Positions 7,961 to 15,993 of a stretch of DNA of 64,000 nucleotides are shown piece by piece; position 1 is the first letter of the stretch, and each line of letters begins with the position of its first letter. A program made the translations under genes and the position numbers. A model generated the notes under the pieces. That model was given only the letters and a program-made list of their open reading frames with translations, was not told the origin of the DNA and made no database searches. Origin of the DNA: Kitasatospora herbaricolor (lineage in GTDB: Bacteria; Actinomycetota; Actinomycetes; Streptomycetales; Streptomycetaceae); contig NZ_JAUSVA010000002.1 of assembly GCF_030813695.1 (NCBI RefSeq), positions 8,765,501 through 8,829,500 on the forward strand, given 5' to 3'.

Positions 7961-8875
7961 TCAGCTGCCTCCGTCGGAGCGCTTGTTGACCAGCTTGAGG
8001 AAGCCGAAGGACAGGACCAGCGTCGCGCCCGCGACGACCACCGAGGTGGCGGCGGCGGAGTGGATGTCCCCCTGGACGAAGGCGTCGCGGTAGACCTTCA
8101 TCAGCGGGCTCCAGGTCGAACTCATGCTGTTGGTCAGGGGCTTGAGGGTCATCGGCTCGCTGAACACCTGCAGGGTGGCGATCATCGAGAAGAAGAAGGT
8201 GAGCACCAGCGAGGGCAGCACCATCGGGATCTTGATCCGCAGGGCGATCTGCAGCTCGGACGCGCCGTCGAGGCGGGCCGCCTCGTACAGCTCGACCGGG
8301 ATGGCCCGCAGCGAGGTGTAGATCACGATCATGTTGAAGCCGGTGCCGCCCCAGACCGCGATGTTGGCGAGCGCCACGAACAGTCCGTTGCCGTGCAGCA
8401 GGTCGGGCCCGCCGATGCCGGCCTTGTCCAGCAGGAAGTAGCCGGGGCTGACGGTCGGCAGGTAGAGGAAGCCCCAGAGCAGTGAGGCGACGATGCCGGG
8501 CACGGCGTACGGCAGGAAGATCGCGAGCCGGGAGAAGGTGCCGAGCCGGACCCGGGGGGTGTCCAGCAGCAGGGCGAGCAGCAGCGCCCCGCCGAGCATG
8601 GCCGGGACGAGCAGCCCCCCGTACAGCAGGGTGCGGCCGGCGCCGGCCAGCAGCTCCGGGTCGCCGAGGGCGGAGGTGTAGTTGGACAGGCCCGCCCAGA
8701 CCTCGGTGCGGGCGTGCGACCCGAGGCCCAGGCCCTTGACCTGGACGGCGCGGAAGCTCAGGTGGAGCGCGTAGCCGATCGGCACCGCGAAGAAGAGCGT
8801 GAACAGGATGACGGCCGGCGTGAGGAAGGCGTACGGGGCGAGGCGCCGGGACGGGCGGGGCTGGTGGGACGCCAT
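7961..8875 (-). CDS. Carbohydrate ABC transporter permease, MalF type
   Basis: A 304-residue CUT1 permease with six membrane spans and the EAA loop EAARLDGASELQIALRIKIPM. It forms a heterodimeric channel with the adjacent MalG-type protein. The start is ATG 8875 (MASHQPRPSRRL); the frame is open further upstream, but that sequence is the shadow of the binding-protein gene. An 83-bp gap containing a perfect 11-bp hairpin separates it from the binding-protein gene, which would favour higher yield of the binding protein. Confidence 0.9.
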   Translation of the reverse strand: MASHQPRPSRRLAPYAFLTPAVILFTLFFAVPIGYALHLSFRAVQVKGLGLGSHARTEVWAGLSNYTSALGDPELLAGAGRTLLYGGLLVPAMLGGALLLALLLDTPRVRLGTFSRLAIFLPYAVPGIVASLLWGFLYLPTVSPGYFLLDKAGIGGPDLLHGNGLFVALANIAVWGGTGFNMIVIYTSLRAIPVELYEAARLDGASELQIALRIKIPMVLPSLVLTFFFSMIATLQVFSEPMTLKPLTNSMSSTWSPLMKVYRDAFVQGDIHSAAATSVVVAGATLVLSFGFLKLVNKRSDGGS

Positions 8876-8905
8876 GGCGGTCCTAGGGAGTCGGGGGGGA
8901 TCGGC

Positions 8906-8941
8906 GCCCGGGGGCCGCGCCGTGCGGCGGGGCCCCCGGGC
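8906..8941 (-). terminator. Intercistronic stem-loop after the binding-protein gene
   Basis: A perfect 11-bp stem (8906-8916 with 8931-8941), 14-nt loop. Placed between the binding-protein and permease genes of one operon, it is likely an attenuator or mRNA-stabilising element rather than a full terminator. Confidence 0.6.
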
Positions 8942-8958
8942 CGGGGCTGGCGGGGCGG

Positions 8959-10275
8959 TCAGCCCTCGGTCTTGAAGCCGTTCTTCTTCAGGTCGGCGAC
9001 GGTGGCCTGCTGCATGGCGGTCAGCGCGGCGGAGAAGTCGCCCTTGTCCTGAGCGGCCTTGCCGAAGGCGTCCTTGAAGGTGGAGTAGGCGACGTTGACG
9101 TTGGGACCCCAGGCGGCGGGGGCGGTGTTCTTCGCGATCGCGGCGGCCTGGGTGTAGAAGTCCGCCTGGTTGGCGAAGAACTCCGGCGCGGTGGCGAGCG
9201 CGCCGCCGCTCTGGGCGGCGGTCGCGGCCGGGTAGATGCCGGCCTCCTTGACCAGCGCGGCGACGGCCTCCGGGTCGGTGTTCAGCCAGCCGGCGAACTG
9301 CGCGGCGGCGGCGCCGTGGCCGGCCTTCGCGGCGCCGGTGGTGACGCCCGTGGTGGAGCCGCCCCAGCTGCCGGTCACGGACTCGCCGGCGTTCCACTGC
9401 GGAAGCGGGGCGATCGCCCACTTGCCCTTGGTGTCCGGGGCGGAGGAGGTGAAGACGCCGGGTGCCCAGACGGCGGAGACCCAGGCGATCTGGCTGCCGT
9501 CGTTCAGCGCCTTGCTCCAGGCCGGGGTGTACATCGGCTGGTTGTCGATCGCCCCCTCCTTCACCAGGCCGCCCCAGAAGTCGGCGACCTTCTTGCTCGC
9601 GGCGTCGTCGATGCCGACCTTCCAGGTCTCGCCGGAGGCGGTCCACCACTTGGCGCCGGCCTGCTGGGCCAGGCCCGCGAACAGGCCGGAGTCGTTGGCC
9701 GAGAAGGTGGTGAGGGCCTTGGCCGGGTCCTTCTGCTTGAGCTGCCGGGCGGCGTCGGCGAACTCGGCCCAGGTGGTGGGCACCTTCAGCCCGTACTGCT
9801 GGAAGAGGTCCTGCCGGTAGTAGAGGGCGAGCGGCGCGGTGTCCTCGGGGACGGCGTACACGGCGTCCGAGCCGAGCGTGACCTGCTGCCAGACCCCGGC
9901 GGCGAACTTGTCCTTGACGCCCGCCGTCTCCTTGGCGATGTCGGCGAGCACGTCGTTGCTGACCAGGGTGGGCAGGGCCTGGTACTCGGCCTGGAGGAGG
10001 TCGGGGGCGTTTCCGGCCTTGGCGGCGGTGATGGTCTTGGTGACCAGGTCGTCGCCGGAGGCCTGCTTCTGGACGCTGACCTGGATGTCCGGGTGGGCGG
10101 CGTTCCAGATCGCGGCCACCTTGTCCATGTTCGGCGTCCAGGACCAGAAGGTCAGCTTGACCGGCCCGGCGGCGGGCCCGGCGGCGTCGGAGCCGCTGCC
10201 GCTGCTGCCGCAGGCGGTCAGCGCGAGCGCGGCGCAGAGCGTGGCGGCCGTGGCGAGGGCAAGGCGACGGGGCAT
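8959..10275 (-). CDS. Extracellular sugar-binding lipoprotein of ABC importer
   Basis: A 438-residue solute-binding protein of the CUT1/SBP_bac_1 family. A lipoprotein signal peptide ends in LTAC with the lipidated Cys at residue 22, followed by a Gly/Ser linker. The mature domain begins KLTFWSWTPNMDKV, typical for sugar-binding proteins. The start ATG at 10275 has GGGAGGATCC immediately upstream; the longer open frame runs into the promoter region. By context it should capture galacto-oligosaccharides released by the secreted GH53 enzyme. First gene of the importer operon. Confidence 0.92.
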   Translation of the reverse strand: MPRRLALATAATLCAALALTACGSSGSGSDAAGPAAGPVKLTFWSWTPNMDKVAAIWNAAHPDIQVSVQKQASGDDLVTKTITAAKAGNAPDLLQAEYQALPTLVSNDVLADIAKETAGVKDKFAAGVWQQVTLGSDAVYAVPEDTAPLALYYRQDLFQQYGLKVPTTWAEFADAARQLKQKDPAKALTTFSANDSGLFAGLAQQAGAKWWTASGETWKVGIDDAASKKVADFWGGLVKEGAIDNQPMYTPAWSKALNDGSQIAWVSAVWAPGVFTSSAPDTKGKWAIAPLPQWNAGESVTGSWGGSTTGVTTGAAKAGHGAAAAQFAGWLNTDPEAVAALVKEAGIYPAATAAQSGGALATAPEFFANQADFYTQAAAIAKNTAPAAWGPNVNVAYSTFKDAFGKAAQDKGDFSAALTAMQQATVADLKKNGFKTEG

Positions 10276-10372
10276 GGATCCTCCCGGGATCACGGCTGGG
10301 GGAGCGGGGGAAGGGTGGGGGTTCACGACGTACGGGAGGTGGCCTCCGGTGCTCCCGGGACCACGACCGTCG

Positions 10373-10388
10373 CTGTGCACGTTCACAG
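10373..10388. promoter_or_regulatory. LacI-type operator O1
   Basis: CTGTGCACGTTCACAG, an inverted repeat CTGTG-N-ACGT-N-CACAG with the central CG typical of LacI/GalR sites. It overlaps a candidate -10 (TACTGT, 10390-10385) of the leftward importer promoter, whose -35 would be TTGACA at 10415-10410 (19-bp spacing). Confidence 0.8.
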
Positions 10389-10462
10389 TACGGAAACGCA
10401 GCGGATACTTGTCAATCCCCAGCCTCATACGGTTATGTTGCCGAAACACAGAGCGCCCAAGG

Positions 10463-10478
10463 CTGTGTACGTTCACAG
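10463..10478. promoter_or_regulatory. LacI-type operator O2
   Basis: CTGTGTACGTTCACAG, the same inverted repeat as O1 and 90 bp from it centre to centre. It lies 21 bp before the beta-galactosidase start and downstream of a candidate rightward promoter (TTGTCA at 10409, TTATGT at 10433), where a bound repressor would block transcription. Confidence 0.8.
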
Positions 10479-10498
10479 TTCTTCCCGATGGAGCATCC

Positions 10499-12589
10499 AT
10501 GGAACACCCGCTGACCCGCGACAACACCCCGGAGGCGGCCGCCGGGCCCTTGGACCGGCCCCGCCGGCCCGTCGGGCTGGAGACGCTCGCCTACGGCGGG
10601 GACTACAACCCGGAGCAGTGGCCGGAGGAGGTCTGGGCGCAGGACGTCCGGCTGATGCGCGAGGCCGGCGTCACCATGGTCAGCGTCGGGATCTTCTCCT
10701 GGGCCCTGCTGGAGACCGAGCGCGGCGCCTACGACTTCGGCTGGCTCGACCGGCTGCTCGACCTGCTGCACGAGAACGGGATCAGGGTCGACCTCGGCAC
10801 CCCCACCGTGGTGCCCCCGGCCTGGTTCTACCGGGACCATCCCGAGGTGCTGCCGGTCAACCGCGAGGGCGTCCGGTACGAGTTCGGCTCACGCGGCGCC
10901 ATCTGCCACAGCTCGCCCGCCTACCAGGAGGCCGCCGCCTCGATCACCGGACAGCTCGCCCGGCGCTACGGCGGCCACCCGGCCGTCGCCCTGTGGCACG
11001 TCCACAACGAGTACGGCGTGCCGGTCAGCGCCTGCTGGTGCGAGACCTCCGCCGAGCACTTCCGCCGCTGGCTCACCGAGCGGTACACCACCCTCAAGCA
11101 GCTCAACGAGGCCTGGGGCACCACCTTCTGGGGCCAGCACTACACCAGCTGGGACGACATCCGCCCGCCCCGGCTCACCCCCACCGCCGGCAACCCCGCG
11201 CAGCAGCTCGACTGGGCCCGGTTCACCAGTGACGCGCTGCTGGACAACTTCCGGCGCGAGCGGGACATCCTGCACCGCCTGGCCCCCGGCATCCCGGTCA
11301 CCACCAACTTCATGACCGCGCTCTCCCAGTGCGAGTCCCTCGACTACTGGGCCTGGGGCCGCGAGGTCGACCTGGTCGCCAACGACCACTACCTGGTCGC
11401 CGAGGGCGAGCGGAACCACATCAACCTCGCGATGTCCGCCGACCTCACCCGCTCGGTCGCCGGCGGCCGGCCCTGGCTGCTGCTGGAGCACTCCACCGGC
11501 GCGGTCAACTGGCAGCCCCGCAACCTCGCCAAGCAGCCCGGCGAGATGGCCCGCAACAGCCTCGCCCACGTCGCGCGCGGCTCCGACGGCGCGATGTTCT
11601 TCCAGTGGCGGGCCTCCCGGCACGGCGCCGAGAAGTTCCACTCCGCGATGCTGCCGCACGCGGGCACCGACAGCCGGATCTGGCGCGAGGTGGTCGAACT
11701 CGGCTCCGCGCTCGGCTCGCTGGGCGAGGTCCGGGACAGCAGGGTGGTCGCGGAGGCCGCCGTCCTGTGGGACTGGCAGTCCTGGTGGGCGCAGAAGCTG
11801 GAGTGGCGGCCCAGCGTCGACCTGGACGCCCGCGAGCGGGCCGACAGCTGGTACGCGGCCGCCTACGACCGCCACCTCACCGTCGACTTCGCCCACCCCG
11901 AGGCCGATCTCGCCGGCTACCCGCTGGTACTCGTCCCCGCCCTGTACCTGATGACCGAGGCCGCCGCCCGCAACCTGCGCAGCTACGTGGAGAACGGCGG
12001 CACCCTGGTGGTCTCCTGCTTCTCCGGCATCGTCGACGAGCACGACGCCGTGCACCCGGGCCCGCACCCCGGCGCGCTGCGCGAGATCCTCGGCCTCACG
12101 GTCGAGGAGTTCGCACCCCTGCGGGCCGGGCAGCGGGTCAGGCTCACCGGCGACGGGGACGGGGCTGAACGGACCGGTGAGGGGGCCGAACTGACCGGTG
12201 ACGTGTGGTCGGAGTTCGTCGTGCCGCGCGGCGCCGAGACCCTCTGGCGGTACGCCGACGGACCGGCCGCCGGGCACGCCGCCGTGACCCGCCACGTGCT
12301 CGGCGCCGGCTCGGCCTGGTACGTCTCCAGTCGCCTGGACGCCGCCGGCCTCGACAGCGTGCTCGCCCGGGCGGCCGCCGAGGCAGGCCTGCCGGAGCGC
12401 GAACTGCCCCGCGACGTCGAGGTGGTGGAACGGGCCGGTGCACACGGCCGGTACCTCTTCGCCATCAACCACAGCGGCGCCGACGCCCGCGTCCCGCTGT
12501 CCGGCGACGGCGTCGAACTGCTCACCGGCGCACCCGTGTCCGGCACCCTGGACGTCCCCGCGGGCACCACCCGCGTCGTCCGGCTCTGA
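10499..12589 (+). CDS. GH42 beta-galactosidase
   Basis: A 696-residue cytoplasmic enzyme (no signal peptide) of glycoside hydrolase family 42. The N-terminal TIM barrel starts GGDYNPEQW. The acid/base is Glu171 in HVHNEYG and the nucleophile Glu330 in LLLEHSTG; trimerisation and C-terminal domains follow. It would cleave imported galactobiose or longer beta-galactosides to galactose. The ATG at 10499 (MEHPLTRD) has GGAG 5 nt upstream; the longer upstream frame is the shadow of the binding-protein gene. Divergent from the importer operon and sharing its operators. Two hairpins follow the stop. Confidence 0.93.
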   Translation: MEHPLTRDNTPEAAAGPLDRPRRPVGLETLAYGGDYNPEQWPEEVWAQDVRLMREAGVTMVSVGIFSWALLETERGAYDFGWLDRLLDLLHENGIRVDLGTPTVVPPAWFYRDHPEVLPVNREGVRYEFGSRGAICHSSPAYQEAAASITGQLARRYGGHPAVALWHVHNEYGVPVSACWCETSAEHFRRWLTERYTTLKQLNEAWGTTFWGQHYTSWDDIRPPRLTPTAGNPAQQLDWARFTSDALLDNFRRERDILHRLAPGIPVTTNFMTALSQCESLDYWAWGREVDLVANDHYLVAEGERNHINLAMSADLTRSVAGGRPWLLLEHSTGAVNWQPRNLAKQPGEMARNSLAHVARGSDGAMFFQWRASRHGAEKFHSAMLPHAGTDSRIWREVVELGSALGSLGEVRDSRVVAEAAVLWDWQSWWAQKLEWRPSVDLDARERADSWYAAAYDRHLTVDFAHPEADLAGYPLVLVPALYLMTEAAARNLRSYVENGGTLVVSCFSGIVDEHDAVHPGPHPGALREILGLTVEEFAPLRAGQRVRLTGDGDGAERTGEGAELTGDVWSEFVVPRGAETLWRYADGPAAGHAAVTRHVLGAGSAWYVSSRLDAAGLDSVLARAAAEAGLPERELPRDVEVVERAGAHGRYLFAINHSGADARVPLSGDGVELLTGAPVSGTLDVPAGTTRVVRL

Positions 12590-12591
12590 CT

Positions 12592-12625
12592 CCTGCCCGG
12601 CCCGCCGAGGGTCGGTCCGGGCAGG
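12592..12625 (+). terminator. Hairpin directly after the beta-galactosidase gene
   Basis: A perfect 9-bp stem (12592-12600 with 12617-12625) beginning 3 nt after the stop codon; loop 16 nt. Confidence 0.5.
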
Positions 12626-12636
12626 TGCCCCGCCCC

Positions 12637-12675
12637 GGCCCGGCGGCCGTCCTCCCAGCGCACGGCCGCCGGGCC
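12637..12675 (+). terminator. Second hairpin between beta-galactosidase and galactanase genes
   Basis: A perfect 14-bp stem (12637-12650 with 12662-12675), 11-nt loop. With the preceding hairpin it should reduce read-through into the GH53 gene, so the latter may be partly uncoupled from its neighbour. Confidence 0.6.
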
Positions 12676-12726
12676 GCACCCCCACGGCTCCACCTCCCCC
12701 ACCCCACCTCATCGCCAAGGACGACG

Positions 12727-14304
12727 ATGCCCCAGGGAACCAGGCGCCTGCTCGCCAGCAGCGCCGCCTCGCTCGTGATCGCCGCCGCCACCACGGTCGC
12801 GCTCCCCACCACCTCCGCACAGGCGGCCGTCACCGTCGCCAACCCCGGCTTCGAGACCGGCGGCGCCGGCACCGCGACCCCCACCGGATGGTCCACCTAC
12901 TCCGCCGGCGGCCAGAACGCCGCCTCCTACACCGAGGCCGGCGGCCACGGCGGCTCCTACCGGCTCACCCACTGGTCGGCCTCCGCCTACAAGGTCGAGA
13001 CCTACCAGTACCTGTCCGGCCTCACCAACGGCAGCTACACGCTGACCGCCTGGGTCCGCTCCAGCGGCGGGCAGAACGCCGCCTACCTCGCCCTCAAGGG
13101 CTGCGGCGGCGCCGATCAGCGCACCGACCTCCCGGTCACCCCGAACGGCGGCTGGATCCGACTGGTCACGCCCGTCTCGGTGACCAACGGCCAGTGCACG
13201 ATCAGCATCAACTCCGACGCCAACGCCGGGAACTGGCTCAACGTCGACGACATCACGCTGACCTCGGGCAGCACCGGCGTCGCCGCCCGCGGCGTCGACG
13301 TCTCCACCCTGAAGAAGAGCGAGGACAAGGGCGGCACCTACGCCTACGCCGACGGCACCGCAGCCGACGCCCTGACCGTCCTGCACGCGGCCGGCGCCAA
13401 CTACGCCCGGCTGAAGGTCTGGGTCGACCCCGCCGACGGCTACAACTCCAAGGCCAGGGTGCTGACCATGGCCGCCCGCGCCAAGGCACTCGGCATGAAG
13501 ATCCTCATCGACTTCCACTACTCCGACGTCTGGGCCGACCCGGGCGCGCAGACCAAGCCCTCGCCCTGGGCCTCGTACACCGCGACCCAGCTGGGCACCG
13601 CCGTGTACGGCCACACCTACGACGTGCTGAACGCCCTCAAGGCGCAGGGCACCACCGCCGACATGGTGCAGATCGGCAACGAGATCAACGGCGGCATGCT
13701 CTGGCCGGAGGGCTCCACCGCCAACTGGACCAACCTTGGCTCCTTCCTCACCCAGGGCGCCGCGGCCGCGAAGGCCGTCAGCGCCTCCACCCAGGTCATG
13801 CTGCACCTGGCCAAGGGCGGGGACGACGCCGGCGCCCGCACCTTCTTCGACAACGCGGTGTCGCACGGCGTGCCGTTCGACGTCATCGGGCTCTCCTACT
13901 ACAGCTACTGGCACGGCCCGCTGAACGACCTGCAGACCACGCTCGACGACATGGCCGCCCGGTACGGCAAGAAGGTCGCCGTGGCCGAGACGGCCTACGC
14001 CTTCACCCTCGACAACAAGGACTCCCTGGAGAACAACCTCGCCACCACCGCCCAGTTGACGACCGGCTACCCGGCCACCCAGGCCGGCCAGGCCGCCGCG
14101 CTGCGCGACGTGCTCAACGTGGTCGAGGCCGTGCCGGGGGGCAAGGGGCTCGGGGCCTTCTACTGGGAGCCGGCCTGGACGGCCGTGCCCGGCAACGGCT
14201 GGGACCCGGCCGATCCCGCCTCCGGCAACGCCTGGGAGAACCAGGCCCTGTTCGACTACGCCAACCGGCCGACCGCCGCGATGGGTTGGCTGAACCACCG
14301 CTGA
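12727..14304 (+). CDS. Secreted arabinogalactan endo-beta-1,4-galactanase (GH53) with CBM61-like domain
   Basis: A 525-residue secreted enzyme. A twin-Arg-poor signal peptide ends near residue 33 (TSAQA). Residues ~35-178 (VANPGFETG to LNVDDITLT) form a beta-sandwich resembling the galactan-binding CBM61. The GH53 barrel follows (~185-525), with IDFHYSDVWADP, the acid/base in QIGNEINGGMLWP and the nucleophile in VAVAETAY. It cuts beta-1,4-galactan of plant pectin outside the cell and so feeds the importer and beta-galactosidase. No copy of the LacI operator is seen between 12590 and 12726. A 17-bp hairpin terminates it. Confidence 0.93.
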   Translation: MPQGTRRLLASSAASLVIAAATTVALPTTSAQAAVTVANPGFETGGAGTATPTGWSTYSAGGQNAASYTEAGGHGGSYRLTHWSASAYKVETYQYLSGLTNGSYTLTAWVRSSGGQNAAYLALKGCGGADQRTDLPVTPNGGWIRLVTPVSVTNGQCTISINSDANAGNWLNVDDITLTSGSTGVAARGVDVSTLKKSEDKGGTYAYADGTAADALTVLHAAGANYARLKVWVDPADGYNSKARVLTMAARAKALGMKILIDFHYSDVWADPGAQTKPSPWASYTATQLGTAVYGHTYDVLNALKAQGTTADMVQIGNEINGGMLWPEGSTANWTNLGSFLTQGAAAAKAVSASTQVMLHLAKGGDDAGARTFFDNAVSHGVPFDVIGLSYYSYWHGPLNDLQTTLDDMAARYGKKVAVAETAYAFTLDNKDSLENNLATTAQLTTGYPATQAGQAAALRDVLNVVEAVPGGKGLGAFYWEPAWTAVPGNGWDPADPASGNAWENQALFDYANRPTAAMGWLNHR

Positions 14305-14321
14305 CGAGGCCGACGCCCGCC

Positions 14322-14364
14322 CGGCCGCGCCCGGCCCGGTCCCCGCTCGGGCCGGGCACGGCCG
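14322..14364. terminator. Bidirectional terminator hairpin
   Basis: A 17-bp stem with one G-T pair (14322-14338 with 14348-14364), 9-nt loop, between the convergent galactanase and methyltransferase genes. Confidence 0.7.
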
Positions 14365-14399
14365 TGGTCCGCATCCGCTCGGGCGCCTCCGCCCCGCCG

Positions 14400-15242
14400 T
14401 CAGACGTGGCCGCGCAGCGCCGCGGTCACCACGACGGCGGTGTACTCCATCGTGAACGCGCCGCCCAGGGCGTCCACGGCGGCGCCCACACCGGCCAGCA
14501 CCGCTGCCAGGTCGGCCGGCGGGAGCCGGCCGTGGTCGCCCTGGGTGGGCAACTGGTCCAGCCATTCGTCGCGGGTGTACGGCCGGGTCCAGTCGAACCG
14601 CCACTGCTCCGGCTCGCCGAAGGCGCCCGCCCGCCGGATGCCGTCGGCGGCCCGGTCGAACAGGGTCGAGTACCCGTCCGGCGCGTGCGCCGGCCGCCGG
14701 TGGGCGCGCGCCGCCAGCGACTCGGGCGCGAACCGGTCGTAGACCGCCGCGAAGGCCCCGGCGGCCTCTGCCGGGGGCCGGGCGACGTTCCAGAACGCCG
14801 CCAGCCGGCCGCCCGGCCGCAGGACCCCGGCTGCCTTCGCCGCCCCCACGGCCGGGTCCACCCAGTGCCAGGCTTGCCCGGAGACGACTCCGTCGAAGCG
14901 CCGGCCGGCGCTGTCCCAGGCCTCGAAGGTCGCCACCTCGACCTGGTCGCCCCCGCGGCGGGCGAAGGCGGCCATCCGCGGGTCGGGCTCGACCCCGAGC
15001 ACCGTGCAGCCGTGCGCCCGGAACTGCCGGGCCTCGATGCCGGTGCCGACCCCGACGTCGAGCAGGTCGGGAGCGTCCCGGCCCGGGCAGGCGGCGATGA
15101 TCCGGCGCACCAGGGCGTCGGGATAGCGCGGCCGGGTGCGGTCGTAGCGTTCGGCGTCCGTACCGAAGGACTCGGCGAGCGGCCGGTGGTGGTGCGGCTG
15201 GTCCTGCGGGGGAGAGGCCTCCGGAGGCGGTAAAGTGGGCAT
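14400..15242 (-). CDS. Class I SAM-dependent methyltransferase
   Basis: A 280-residue Methyltransf_11-type protein with motif I LLDVGVGTGIEAR and an AWHW segment; substrate unknown. The ATG at 15242 (MPTLPPPE) is preferred. A -10-like TATGAA ends 7 nt before it, so the mRNA may be leaderless; an in-frame ATG at 15254 is the alternative. It is divergent from a TetR gene, and both starts are covered by two tandem palindromes, so the TetR probably controls it. Confidence 0.85.
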   Translation of the reverse strand: MPTLPPPEASPPQDQPHHHRPLAESFGTDAERYDRTRPRYPDALVRRIIAACPGRDAPDLLDVGVGTGIEARQFRAHGCTVLGVEPDPRMAAFARRGGDQVEVATFEAWDSAGRRFDGVVSGQAWHWVDPAVGAAKAAGVLRPGGRLAAFWNVARPPAEAAGAFAAVYDRFAPESLAARAHRRPAHAPDGYSTLFDRAADGIRRAGAFGEPEQWRFDWTRPYTRDEWLDQLPTQGDHGRLPPADLAAVLAGVGAAVDALGGAFTMEYTAVVVTAALRGHV

Positions 15243-15250
15243 GTGCCCAT
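15235..15250. promoter_or_regulatory. TetR-type operator A
   Basis: GTGGGC-ATGT-GCCCAT, a 16-bp palindrome with one arm mismatch, overlapping the methyltransferase start and next to a rightward -10 (TAAAGT, 15231-15236). Confidence 0.7.
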
Positions 15251-15255
15251 TCATA

Positions 15256-15271
15256 GTGGGCATGCGCCCAC
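15256..15271. promoter_or_regulatory. TetR-type operator B
   Basis: GTGGGC-ATGC-GCCCAC with perfect 6-bp arms. Its centre is 21 bp (two helical turns) from operator A, which would allow two dimers to bind on the same face. Confidence 0.7.
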
Positions 15272-15315
15272 TCGTCAACGGGTTCGGCCACGGGCCGGAG
15301 AGGGAGAGCCGCACC

Positions 15316-15915
15316 ATGCCGACGGGGGTAGCCATCCGCGACGCGCGCGAGCAGCTGTTCGACGCCGCCGAGCGCGTCCTGCTGCGCAGCGGGCCCAACG
15401 CACTGACCAGCCGGGCGGTCACCACCGAGGCGGGCTGCGCCAAGGGCGTCCTGCACCGGCACTTCGCCGACTTCGACGCCTTCCTCGCCGAACTCGTGCT
15501 CGACCGCACCGCCCGGATCGACGGGCAGTCCGCCGCGCTGCGCGCCCGGGCGGGCGAGGGCACCGTCACCGGCAACCTCACCGAGGCGCTGGCCACCCTG
15601 TTCGAATCGGTCGCGGTGGCCGTCGTCGGCCTGGTCATCTCCCGGGACGAGCTCCGGGCCAGGCTCCGCCCGCAGGTGCCGGCCGGCGTCCCGCTGCTCG
15701 CCGAGGCCACCACGATGATCGCCACGTACCTCGCCGCCGAGCGGGAGGTGGGCCGGATCGCCGCGGACGCGGACGTCGACACCGTCGCCCCCACCCTGAT
15801 CGGGGCCGGCCACCTGCTCTTCGCCGGCGCCACCGGTGCGCCGCCCGGGAGCGAGGTGCTCAGCAGGACCGTCGCCACCGTCCTCGCGGGGGTGCTGCCG
15901 CGCCCGACGGGCTGA
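15316..15915 (+). CDS. TetR-family transcriptional regulator
   Basis: A 199-residue repressor. The N-terminal helix-turn-helix covers about residues 5-52 (LTSRAVTTEAGCAKGVLHRHF); the remainder is a helical ligand domain. The ATG at 15316 is preceded by GGAGAGGGAGAG. The longer frame to 15235 reads through the operators and is rejected. It most likely regulates itself and the divergent methyltransferase. The ligand is unknown. Confidence 0.88.
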   Translation: MPTGVAIRDAREQLFDAAERVLLRSGPNALTSRAVTTEAGCAKGVLHRHFADFDAFLAELVLDRTARIDGQSAALRARAGEGTVTGNLTEALATLFESVAVAVVGLVISRDELRARLRPQVPAGVPLLAEATTMIATYLAAEREVGRIAADADVDTVAPTLIGAGHLLFAGATGAPPGSEVLSRTVATVLAGVLPRPTG

Positions 15916-15993
15916 GCAGCCGGGCCGGCGGACAGGACGGGCAAGGACCTGGCGCCTGCCGCACCGCGGTGGTCCGGAGCCGTCCGGCGGTGG

